A program made the translations under genes and the position numbers. From the NCBI GenBank assembly GCA_030039005.1, contig JASHQT010000288.1, forward strand, positions 1-5,908: a DNA stretch of 5,908 nt, written 5' to 3'. The notes below the pieces were generated by a model that was not told the DNA's origin, did no database searches, and worked only from the letters and a program-made list of their open reading frames with translations. Positions 1 to 5,908 of this stretch are shown in pieces (the stretch's first letter is position 1; every line of letters begins with the position of its first letter). Origin of the DNA: Bryobacteraceae bacterium (GTDB lineage Bacteria; Acidobacteriota; Terriglobia; Bryobacterales; Bryobacteraceae).

Positions 1-1
1 A

Positions 2-973
2 TTCCGCGGCGCGCAGAACCTCGACAACTTGTATACCTGCTCGATACTGGCCGTCGACCTCACCACCGGCCAGCTCAAGTGGTATTTCCAGACCACGCCC
101 AACGACAACTGGGATTACGACAGCGTCCAGCAACTCATGCTCCTCGACCTGAATATCGACGGGAAACAGCGCAAGGTGATCACGCAGGCATCGAAGAACG
201 GCTTCTTCTGGGTGCTCGATCGTATCACCGGCGAATTCCTCTCCGGCGCTCCTTTCGTGAAGACCACCTGGGCGCTGGGCCTGGACGCCAAGGGCCGGCC
301 GATCGTGAATCCGGCGGCTTATTACGATAAGGACCCCATCTCGCTGTTCCCCACCGGCGGCGGGGCGCACAACTGGTCGCCCATGTCCTTCAGCCCGCTC
401 ACCGGCTGGGTCTACATTCCCGTTTTCCTTCAGCCGTACACGTACGCGACGGCGAGCGAGTTGAAACCCAACACCAGCGGCTACAGCCGCGGCACCGTCG
501 ATCCGAAGGTGATCGACAGTCCGGCCATCGGGCCGCCCACGGCAGAAGGGATGCGCGGCGCGCTCCAAGCTTGGGACCCGGTGAATCAAAAACTAATGTG
601 GCGGATTGACGGTGGTGGCGGCATCGGCGGCGGAACCGTCGCGACAGCGGGCAATCTGGTGTTCCAGGTGATCAACGATGGGCGCTTCCGCGCGGTCACT
701 GCCGACAAGGGCGAAATCCTCTACGAGATCAAGACCGGCCGCACGGGCATGGCGCCTCCCATCACCTTTGAAGTGGACGGCAAACAATACGTGGCGTTCC
801 AGGGCGGTCTGGGCCGCGCCGCGACGGTTGTGGGTCCGAACGACGAAAAGGTCGATAACCCGCCTATTATGTTCGCGTTCGCCCTCGACGGCACGGCTGA
901 GCTGCCCAAACCCGCGCCACCGCCGCCTCCCCGTAACCAAGCCGAGCCGGCAGCGCCCGAAAAAGAACATTAG
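2..973 (+). CDS. PQQ-dependent alcohol dehydrogenase-type quinoprotein, C-terminal part (5' end outside window)
   Basis: This is the last ~323 residues of an eight-bladed beta-propeller quinoprotein. The family oxidises alcohols or related substrates in the periplasm and passes electrons from PQQ to a cytochrome c. The reading frame is open from base 2, so the gene starts upstream; a TTG at 29 lies inside the conserved core and is not the start. Visible family signatures are LDNLYTCSI (the Asp at 23-25 aligns with the catalytic Asp of the usual GDNLYTSS motif), NWDYD near 104-118, KNGFFWVLDR (Lys at 194-196 is a likely PQQ contact), a GGGAHNWSPMSF segment (His-Asn-Trp at 368-376), and a C-terminal GTVATAGNLVFQ blade followed by APPITFEVDGKQYVAF. 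No CxxCH occurs in this part, so there is no C-terminal haem domain; the chain ends in a proline-rich tail (about 896-970). An N-terminal haem domain outside the window cannot be excluded. Family assignment is firm; the substrate is unknown. Confidence 0.93.
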   Translation, partial: FRGAQNLDNLYTCSILAVDLTTGQLKWYFQTTPNDNWDYDSVQQLMLLDLNIDGKQRKVITQASKNGFFWVLDRITGEFLSGAPFVKTTWALGLDAKGRPIVNPAAYYDKDPISLFPTGGGAHNWSPMSFSPLTGWVYIPVFLQPYTYATASELKPNTSGYSRGTVDPKVIDSPAIGPPTAEGMRGALQAWDPVNQKLMWRIDGGGGIGGGTVATAGNLVFQVINDGRFRAVTADKGEILYEIKTGRTGMAPPITFEVDGKQYVAFQGGLGRAATVVGPNDEKVDNPPIMFAFALDGTAELPKPAPPPPPRNQAEPAAPEKEH

Positions 974-1021
974 ACCCCGTGTAACCAATAGCTTGCGGGA
1001 GTATACTTTATATGCGTATCT
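974..1021 (+). promoter_or_regulatory. Short AT-rich intergenic gap, possible weak promoter/leader
   Basis: The 48 bases between the quinoprotein stop and the MBL-fold gene contain an AT-rich patch in otherwise GC-rich DNA. TATACT at 1002-1007 resembles a -10 box, but no good -35 box sits about 17 bases upstream. It lies within a perfect 8-bp palindrome, AGTATACT (1000-1007). A GGGAG at 997-1001 could act as a Shine-Dalgarno, but it is 20 bases from the ATG at 1022 and 10 bases from an out-of-frame ATG at 1012. No terminator hairpin is visible. The gap could hold a secondary promoter or simply be an intra-operon spacer. Confidence 0.25.
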
Positions 1022-1939
1022 ATGGGGTCCTCCACGCGTAGGACATTTCTGAAGACTACCCTGGCGACTGCCGGAGCAGGGGTGGGAGCGGCCTCGCTAG
1101 CCCGCGCGCAATTTCCGGCCAAAATCTCCAGCACACCGCTCGGCGACAACCTTTTTCTAGTAACCGGCGCCGGTTGCAACGTTGTGGCGCGCACCGGGTC
1201 AGACGGAGTGGTGTTGGTGGATGGCGGACTCGCCGAAAATGCTGCCGCACTCACGCTGGCCGTGGCCGCGCTGCCCAAGGGTGGCGGCACGGTTCGCACG
1301 CTCCTCAATACCCACTGGCATCCGGAACAAACGGGTTTGAATCTGTCGCTCGGTACCGCCGGCGCGACGATCATCGCGCAGGAAAATACGCGCCTCTGGC
1401 TGACCCAGAACATCACTTATCCCTGGGACGGCCGCAAGTTCGCGAAATTCCCCAAGGTCGCGCAGCCCAACAAAACGTTCTACGACCAGGGCGCGCTCGA
1501 CTCCGGCATCCGCTACGGCTACATCGCCGACGCCGCGCACACCGACGGCGATCTCTACGTTTATTTCCCCGGGCAGAACGTGCTGGCCGTGGGCGACGCC
1601 GCATATGGGCAAGGCTGGCCGTTCATGGACTATTGGACCGGCGGCTGGATCGGCGGAATTGTCGGCGGATTGCAACGCATCCAGAGCGTCGCGAACAAGG
1701 ACACCAAGATTGTCCCCGCGCAAGGGCCGCTGCTCACTTCCGCCGACCTCGCCACGCAGCTCGACATGTACGGCAATCTCTATGACCAGTTAGTTCGGAT
1801 GCTGAACAAAGGGCACAGCCCGATGGAAGCCGTCGCGGCCAAGCCGGCTAAAGAATACGAAGGCAAAATGGGCAACTCGGATCTGTTCATTCAACGTTCT
1901 TTTGAGAGCCTGTGGGCTTATTTATCACCTGACGCATAA
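1022..1939 (+). CDS. Tat-exported metallo-beta-lactamase-fold protein with noncanonical metal site
   Basis: This 305-residue MBL-fold hydrolase-like protein starts with a twin-arginine signal (TRRTFLK, residues 5-11), an Ala-rich hydrophobic stretch and a likely cleavage site ARA|Q at 29/30, so it should be exported folded. The fold is shown by VVLVDGG (63-69), NTHWHPEQTG (96-105), AHTDGD (172-177), LAVGDAAYG (188-196) and IVPAQGP (230-236). Compared with the canonical HxHxDH...H...D...H set, it keeps His98, His100, His173 and Asp192, but has Glu102, Gln103 and Gln234 where Asp, His and His are usual. The first zinc site looks intact and the second is altered. ATG 1022 is the only plausible start, because an in-frame TAG lies at 989-991 and no start codon falls between; no good Shine-Dalgarno precedes it. 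It follows the quinoprotein by 48 bases and precedes the DUF1592 gene by 9. MBL-fold proteins are known neighbours of PQQ dehydrogenases (the 'quinoprotein relay' metallohydrolases), but membership of that subfamily is not shown. Substrate unknown. Confidence 0.9.
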   Translation: MGSSTRRTFLKTTLATAGAGVGAASLARAQFPAKISSTPLGDNLFLVTGAGCNVVARTGSDGVVLVDGGLAENAAALTLAVAALPKGGGTVRTLLNTHWHPEQTGLNLSLGTAGATIIAQENTRLWLTQNITYPWDGRKFAKFPKVAQPNKTFYDQGALDSGIRYGYIADAAHTDGDLYVYFPGQNVLAVGDAAYGQGWPFMDYWTGGWIGGIVGGLQRIQSVANKDTKIVPAQGPLLTSADLATQLDMYGNLYDQLVRMLNKGHSPMEAVAAKPAKEYEGKMGNSDLFIQRSFESLWAYLSPDA

Positions 1940-1948
1940 CGATCACGC

Positions 1949-4360
1949 ATGACGATGCCAACTAAAATCGCGATCCCGCTGATGTGCCTCGCCGGCCTCC
2001 TGTCCGCCGCTCCTGCAAGCGTGTCGCAGGATTCGGGCGAGGCGACGCTCGCCACGTTCAAGCAATATTGCGTCGGCTGCCATAACAACATAGCGAAGAT
2101 CGGCGGTGCGAGCTTCCAAGGCGTCACGGCGGAAAGCATCGCGAAGAACCCCGAGTTGTTCGAGAAAGCGGTGCGCAAACTGCGCGGGCGCGTCATGCCG
2201 CCGCCGGGCGCCAAGCAGCCCGATGGCAAAGCAGTCGACTCGCTGGTCGGCTATCTTGAAGATTCACTCGACAAGCTTCCCGAGCCGGAGCACATCTCCG
2301 ATCAAGTAGTGCTGCACCGGCTGAATCGCAAGGAATATCAAAACGCGGTGCATGACCTGCTCCAGGTCGATGTAGACGCTACCACTCTGCTGCCTCCCGA
2401 CGACACCGCGCAAGGCTACGACAACATCGCTTCGGCGTTGCAGGTTTCGCCGTCCTTCATTGAACAATACGTGCTGGCCGCGCACGATGTCGCGCTGCTG
2501 GCGCTCGGCAAGCGCGACTCCCGCCCGCAAGGCTGGAGCTTCAAAGCGGACTCCGGCAATCAGCTCACCCATGTCCCCGGATTGCCCCTCGGCACCCGCG
2601 GCGGCATTCTCGCGAAAGTGGACCTTCCCGCCGACGGCGAATATCACATCAACATCGCCGACATGGCCACGCACATCTGGGGCAACGGCATGGAGTACGA
2701 GAATCCCCTGGTGGTGACGCTAGACGACAAGATCGTCTATCAGACCGTGATCGGCGGCGAAGAAGACATGAAGCTGTACGATCAGGTGCAGTCGGGCGCG
2801 ATGGATCGCGTGAATGCGCGCCTGAAGAACATCAAGTTCACATCGACCGCCGGCCCGCACGAAATCGGCGTCACGTTTCGCCGGCAAAGTTTTGCCCAAT
2901 CCGACGATCAGTTGCAGATCTTCGCGCCGGGCGGCGGGCAGGACCGGTCCTATCGCGTGAGTTCGTTCCAGCTTCTCGGGCCGTTCAACAGCACCGGCCT
3001 CAGCTCCACGCCCAGCCGGGATCTCATCTTCACCTGCTATCCAGGCCAGGATAAAAACAAAACACCCGAAACCTGCGCAAAGCAGATTTTTTCAACGCTC
3101 GCGCGCCGCGCGTATCGCCGGCCGGTGAACGATGACGACATCGCCGAGCTGATGCAGTATTACGCGGAAGGTGCGAAGCGTGGCGGCTTCGAAGACGGTG
3201 TGCGTGAAGGCATCACCGGAATGCTTGCCAGTCCGTTCTTCCTCTATCGCGGTGAGCACGTTCCCGCCGGCCTGAAGCCGGGCGACACATACCAGATCAC
3301 CGATCTGGAGCTCGCCTCCAAGCTTTCCTTCTTCCTGTGGAATTCCATCCCCGATGACGAACTGCTGAATCTCGCCGCCAGGAACAAACTGAGTGATCCG
3401 CCCACCCTGCGCGCCCAGGTCCGCCGCATGTTGGCTGACCCCAGATCGGGCACGCTCGCGAGCAATTTCGTCTTCCAGTGGCTGGAGATGACCAAGCTGG
3501 ATGAAGTGGTTCCCGATGCCTCGATCTTTCCCTACGCCTCCGGCCGCATGGATCCGCGCGAGGACTTCCGCACCGAACTCGCGCTATTCGCCGGCAGCAT
3601 TTTCCGCGAGGACCGCAGCGTGGTGGACCTGCTGCGCGACAAGTACACGTACGTGAATGAGCGCCTGGCGCTGCAATATGGCATCGACAACGTGAAGGGC
3701 GACGAATTCCGCCGCGTGGAGCTGAAGGATTCCGCGCGCTGGGGCTTGCTCGGCAAGGGCGCCGTTTTGATGGCGTCTGCTTATCCCAACCGCACTTCGC
3801 CCGTGCTACGCGGCAAATTCGTGCTGACTTATATTGAGGGCGTCCCGCCCGCCAACCCGCCACCCAACGCCGGGACACTGAACGATAAGGATATCGGCAC
3901 CACCAAAGCGCTCACGGTCCGCGAGCTGATGGCCAAACATCGCGCCAGCCCCACCTGCGCGTCCTGCCACGCGATCATGGATCCGCTCGGTTTCGCGCTC
4001 GAAAACTTCGATGCCACGGGAATGTGGCGCGATAAGGACCGCTTCGCCAACACGCCCATCGATTCGGCCGGCGAACTGCCCGACGGCACCGAGATCAACG
4101 GTCCCGACGATCTGCGCAACGCGCTGCTGCGCCGTCCCGAGCAGTTTGTCCAGACTTTCACCGAAGCGCTTTTGACCTACTCGATGGGCCGTACGCGCGA
4201 ATATTACGACATGCCCGCGGTGCGCAAGATCGTGCGCGACACCTCGGCGCAGAATTACCGATTTTCGGGCATCGTTGAGGATATCGTGGCCAGCGACCAA
4301 TTCAAGATGCACCGGGCGCCGCAGCCCAAGCCCGAGCCGGTCCAGAGTGCGCGAAGATGA
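1949..4360 (+). CDS. Exported DUF1592-family multidomain protein with cytochrome c-like N-terminus
   Basis: This 803-residue protein has the complete architecture of a family common in Planctomycetota and Acidobacteriota. A Sec-type signal (about 1-26) is followed by a cytochrome c-like segment with CVGCH (Cys41, Cys44, His45) and RVMPPPG, whose Met83 could be the axial haem ligand. DUF1587 follows (about 122-186, HRLNRKEYQNAVHDLL), then a beta-rich, binding-module-like region (about 195-345) and DUF1595 (about 370-412, with RRAYRRPV). DUF1592 covers about 420-550 (SPFFLYRGE, FVFQWLEM). DUF1588 (about 595-700) contains a second CxxCH, CASCH at 670-674, followed by DPLGFALENFD. DUF1585 (about 705-785) ends in LLTYSMGR. 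Cys363 and Cys376 could form a disulfide. An in-frame TAA at 1937-1939 limits the start to ATG 1949 or 1955; neither has a good Shine-Dalgarno, so translation may be coupled to the MBL-fold gene. The protein is probably periplasmic and haem-binding. Its biochemical role is not established; cytochrome maturation and electron transfer are inferences. Confidence 0.93.
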   Translation: MTMPTKIAIPLMCLAGLLSAAPASVSQDSGEATLATFKQYCVGCHNNIAKIGGASFQGVTAESIAKNPELFEKAVRKLRGRVMPPPGAKQPDGKAVDSLVGYLEDSLDKLPEPEHISDQVVLHRLNRKEYQNAVHDLLQVDVDATTLLPPDDTAQGYDNIASALQVSPSFIEQYVLAAHDVALLALGKRDSRPQGWSFKADSGNQLTHVPGLPLGTRGGILAKVDLPADGEYHINIADMATHIWGNGMEYENPLVVTLDDKIVYQTVIGGEEDMKLYDQVQSGAMDRVNARLKNIKFTSTAGPHEIGVTFRRQSFAQSDDQLQIFAPGGGQDRSYRVSSFQLLGPFNSTGLSSTPSRDLIFTCYPGQDKNKTPETCAKQIFSTLARRAYRRPVNDDDIAELMQYYAEGAKRGGFEDGVREGITGMLASPFFLYRGEHVPAGLKPGDTYQITDLELASKLSFFLWNSIPDDELLNLAARNKLSDPPTLRAQVRRMLADPRSGTLASNFVFQWLEMTKLDEVVPDASIFPYASGRMDPREDFRTELALFAGSIFREDRSVVDLLRDKYTYVNERLALQYGIDNVKGDEFRRVELKDSARWGLLGKGAVLMASAYPNRTSPVLRGKFVLTYIEGVPPANPPPNAGTLNDKDIGTTKALTVRELMAKHRASPTCASCHAIMDPLGFALENFDATGMWRDKDRFANTPIDSAGELPDGTEINGPDDLRNALLRRPEQFVQTFTEALLTYSMGRTREYYDMPAVRKIVRDTSAQNYRFSGIVEDIVASDQFKMHRAPQPKPEPVQSARR

Positions 4361-4379
4361 GAAGCCCAAGAAGATAGAT

Positions 4380-4385
4380 AAGGAG
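4380..4385 (+). promoter_or_regulatory. Ribosome binding site of the DUF1552 gene
   Basis: A full AAGGAG Shine-Dalgarno sits 7 bases before ATG 4393 and fixes the start of the DUF1552 gene. It is clearly stronger than anything in front of the two preceding genes, which suggests independent, efficient initiation within the operon. Confidence 0.85.
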
Positions 4386-4392
4386 ACGCGAC

Positions 4393-5676
4393 ATGTTCTT
4401 ATTCAAAAAACATATTCCACGCCGCGCGGTTTTGAAGGGAGCCGGAGCCAGCATTGCGCTGCCGTTGCTCGAAGCCATGATTCCCGCCTCCACGGCCTGG
4501 GCGAAAACTCCGGCCGGCGGCCCGCCCAAGCGCTTCGCGTTCGTGGGCTTCCCGCACGGCGCGATCATGGATCGCTGGTCGCCGAAAGAAACCGGCGCCG
4601 ATTACACCATGTCTCCGATCCTGAAACCGTTGGAGCCGTTCCGCAAGCACCTCACCATCGTGTCGGGCTTGCGCAACAAGCCCGCCGAAACGCCCGAGCC
4701 GCACGCCTACATCGAGCAGGGCTGGCTCACAGCCGTGAAGCCCTGGGACTTCGGCAAGAACGGGCCGGACTACGGCGTGAGCGCGGACCAGATCGCCGTG
4801 CGTTACGTCGGCCAAGACACGCGCCTGCCTTCTCTGGAACTCACCACCACCACCAGCGCGCGTATCGCCTGGCGTTCCCCCACCCAGCCGCTGCCGCAAG
4901 AGGGCAACCCGCGCGCGGTGTTCCAAAAACTCTTCGGGCAGGGCGACACCGCCGAAGAACGCGCGCAAATTCTCGCCGAAACCGGCAGTATTCTCGATCG
5001 CGTGCAGGGCGAAGCGCGGCGTCTCCAGGCCAGCCTCGGCGCCGGCGACCGCAATGTGGTCGGCGATTATCTCGACTCGGTCCGCGAAATCGAGCGCCGC
5101 GTGCAGATGGCCGAAAAGGCCAGCACCACCGATTTGAGCATTCCGGAAGCGCCCATCGGTACGCCCAATGACATCACCGAGTACTTCAAGCTGATGTTCG
5201 ACCTGATGGCGCTCGCGTTTCAGGCCGACGTCACGCGCGTGATCACCATGTCGATGGATCACGAAGCCAGCATGCGCACCTACACCAACCTGGGAATTTC
5301 CGAGGGCTTCCATCCGCTGTCCCATCACGGCAACAATCCCGAAAAGATGGACAAGCTGGTGAAGATCCAGGCCTACCACACGCAGGTGTTCGCGCAGTTC
5401 GTCAAGAAGATCGAGGCGGCGAAAGAGGGCGACGGCACGGTGCTCGATCATTCCACGATTCTGTTCGGCAGCGACATGAGCAATAGCGATAAACACAACA
5501 ACGATCCGCTCCCGAACGCGATCCTCGGGCACGCCAATGGCAAGATCAAGGGCGGCCAACACCTGAAGTATCCACAGGATTCGCGCCACGGCGATCTGCT
5601 CTTCACGCTGCTCGAGCGCAACGAGATCCCAGTGAAGTCGATCGGGGACTCGGTCAACGGTCTCTCGGAGGTCTAG
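4393..5676 (+). CDS. Tat-exported DUF1552 domain protein
   Basis: This 427-residue protein matches DUF1552 over almost its whole length. The N-terminus has a twin-arginine-like signal (PRRAVLKG, residues 9-16, Arg10 and Arg11), a hydrophobic segment (ASIALPLLEAMI) and a likely AWA|K cleavage at 37/38. Recognisable blocks are RFAFVGFPHGAIMDRW (47-62), the LTIVSGL strand (87-93), TRVITMSMDHEAS (281-293), the SHHGNNPE block (310-317) and STILFGSDMSNSDKHNN (354-370). DUF1552 and the similar DUF1501 are thought to be related to the alkaline phosphatase/sulfatase superfamily. If so, His55, Asp60, Asp289, His290, His311, His312, Asp361 and His368 are candidate metal or catalytic residues; this is inference. 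A central segment (about 175-240) is charged and predicted helical. The gene follows the DUF1592 gene by 32 bases, a pairing seen repeatedly in Acidobacteriota and comparable to the DUF1549/1553 plus DUF1501 pairs of Planctomycetota. The two products may therefore work together. Activity is unknown. Confidence 0.92.
   Translation: MFLFKKHIPRRAVLKGAGASIALPLLEAMIPASTAWAKTPAGGPPKRFAFVGFPHGAIMDRWSPKETGADYTMSPILKPLEPFRKHLTIVSGLRNKPAETPEPHAYIEQGWLTAVKPWDFGKNGPDYGVSADQIAVRYVGQDTRLPSLELTTTTSARIAWRSPTQPLPQEGNPRAVFQKLFGQGDTAEERAQILAETGSILDRVQGEARRLQASLGAGDRNVVGDYLDSVREIERRVQMAEKASTTDLSIPEAPIGTPNDITEYFKLMFDLMALAFQADVTRVITMSMDHEASMRTYTNLGISEGFHPLSHHGNNPEKMDKLVKIQAYHTQVFAQFVKKIEAAKEGDGTVLDHSTILFGSDMSNSDKHNNDPLPNAILGHANGKIKGGQHLKYPQDSRHGDLLFTLLERNEIPVKSIGDSVNGLSEV
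5667..5671 (+). promoter_or_regulatory. Ribosome binding site of the ankyrin gene, inside the end of the DUF1552 gene
   Basis: GGAGG lies 7 bases before the GTG at 5679 and within the last codons of the DUF1552 gene. It selects GTG 5679 as the start of the next gene and indicates translational coupling across the 2-base gap. Confidence 0.75.
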
Positions 5677-5678
5677 GC

Positions 5679-5908
5679 GTGCGCGCGTTCGTGGCTACAA
5701 TTGCGGTCCTCGCGGCAGGCGCGTCGCTCGCGGCCGCGGGCGCTCCCTCCCTGCTCGACACCGTGGCCTCTGGCGATAGCTCCGCGGCTCTGCGCCTGCT
5801 AAACGTCAAGGGCACGGACGTCAACGCCAAAGGCGCCGATGGCGCGACAGCCATCATGTACGCCGCGGCCAACGGCGATCTCGAACTGGTCCGTGCGTTG
5901 ATCAAAGC
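5679..5908 (+). CDS. Exported ankyrin-repeat protein, N-terminal part (3' end outside window)
   Basis: This is the first 76 codons of a secreted ankyrin-repeat protein that continues past the right edge. Translation from GTG 5679 gives a Sec-type signal peptide (MRAFVATIAVLAAGASLAAA, probable cleavage near residues 20-22). A first incomplete helical pair follows (LLDTVASGDSSAALRLLNVK, 25-44). Next comes a recognisable ankyrin repeat: TDVNAKGADGATAIMYAAAN (46-65) and GDLELVRALIK (66-76), with the usual D-G-x-T-x-x-x-x-A-A-x-x-G-x-x-x-x-V pattern (threonine at 57, where the TPL motif is TAI here). The start is supported by the overlapping GGAGG Shine-Dalgarno and the 2-base gap from the DUF1552 stop. 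Ankyrin repeats mediate protein-protein contacts; an exported one at the end of this operon could scaffold or inhibit its enzymes, but no partner can be identified here. No ATG in this frame would keep the signal peptide. Confidence 0.85.
   Translation, partial: MRAFVATIAVLAAGASLAAAGAPSLLDTVASGDSSAALRLLNVKGTDVNAKGADGATAIMYAAANGDLELVRALIK

Noticed and set aside
29..31. TTG at 29 as the start of the quinoprotein
   Set aside because: The frame is open to the left edge and the nine codons before it continue the conserved motif (DNLYT), so the gene is truncated by the window edge.
3643..3655. GTACACGTACG-type string, also present near 436-446, as a dispersed repeat
   Set aside because: It is only about 11 bases, lies inside coding sequence in both places (Tyr/Thr/Val codons), and is expected by chance from codon use.
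4361..4392. Terminator between the DUF1592 and DUF1552 genes
   Set aside because: No inverted repeat followed by a T run is visible; the space holds an A/G-rich stretch and the ribosome binding site.
4275..5171. Plus-strand open frame of 298 codons overlapping the DUF1592 and DUF1552 genes
   Set aside because: The translation is extremely rich in Arg and Ala with no domain, and it overlaps two well-supported genes in another frame.
4399..5589. Long open frame on the minus strand (396 codons) opposite the DUF1552 gene
   Set aside because: It mirrors the GC-rich codon pattern of the DUF1552 gene and its translation is low-complexity, rich in Arg, Gly, Val and His, with no recognisable domain. 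The plus-strand protein matches a known family over its full length.
5654..5905. Minus-strand open frame opposite the ankyrin gene
   Set aside because: It is Ala/Arg/Ser-rich without domains, and the plus strand there has a Shine-Dalgarno, a signal peptide and an ankyrin repeat.

Overview
The window is GC-rich bacterial DNA with five genes, all on the + strand. The first gene is cut by the left edge and the last by the right edge. There are no RNA genes, mobile elements, CRISPR arrays or convincing terminators, and no gene-free stretch longer than 48 bases. Exported c-type cytochrome/DUF1592 and DUF1552 proteins beside a PQQ dehydrogenase and an ankyrin protein suggest a soil or sediment Acidobacteriota of the Bryobacter/Solibacter type. 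This is inferred from gene content only. Planctomycetota, Verrucomicrobiota and some Gammaproteobacteria carry similar families.

Layout: (1) 2-973, the C-terminal part of a PQQ-dependent alcohol dehydrogenase-type beta-propeller. (2) 1022-1939, a Tat-exported metallo-beta-lactamase-fold protein with an altered metal site. (3) 1949-4360, a large exported protein with the DUF1587/1595/1592/1588/1585 architecture and two CxxCH motifs. (4) 4393-5676, a Tat-exported DUF1552 protein. (5) 5679-5908, the start of an exported ankyrin-repeat protein with a GTG start. Gaps are 48, 9, 32 and 2 bases, so genes 2-5 look like one operon, and gene 1 may belong to it.

The four genes with visible N-termini all carry an export signal, and PQQ dehydrogenases are periplasmic as a family. 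The cluster therefore looks like a periplasmic or envelope set: a quinoprotein oxidase, a possible haem-bearing electron acceptor, a possible hydrolase of the alkaline phosphatase/sulfatase type, an MBL-fold enzyme and an ankyrin accessory protein. The substrate cannot be read from the sequence. The best lead for something undescribed is this combination together with the unusual metal ligands of the MBL-fold protein.
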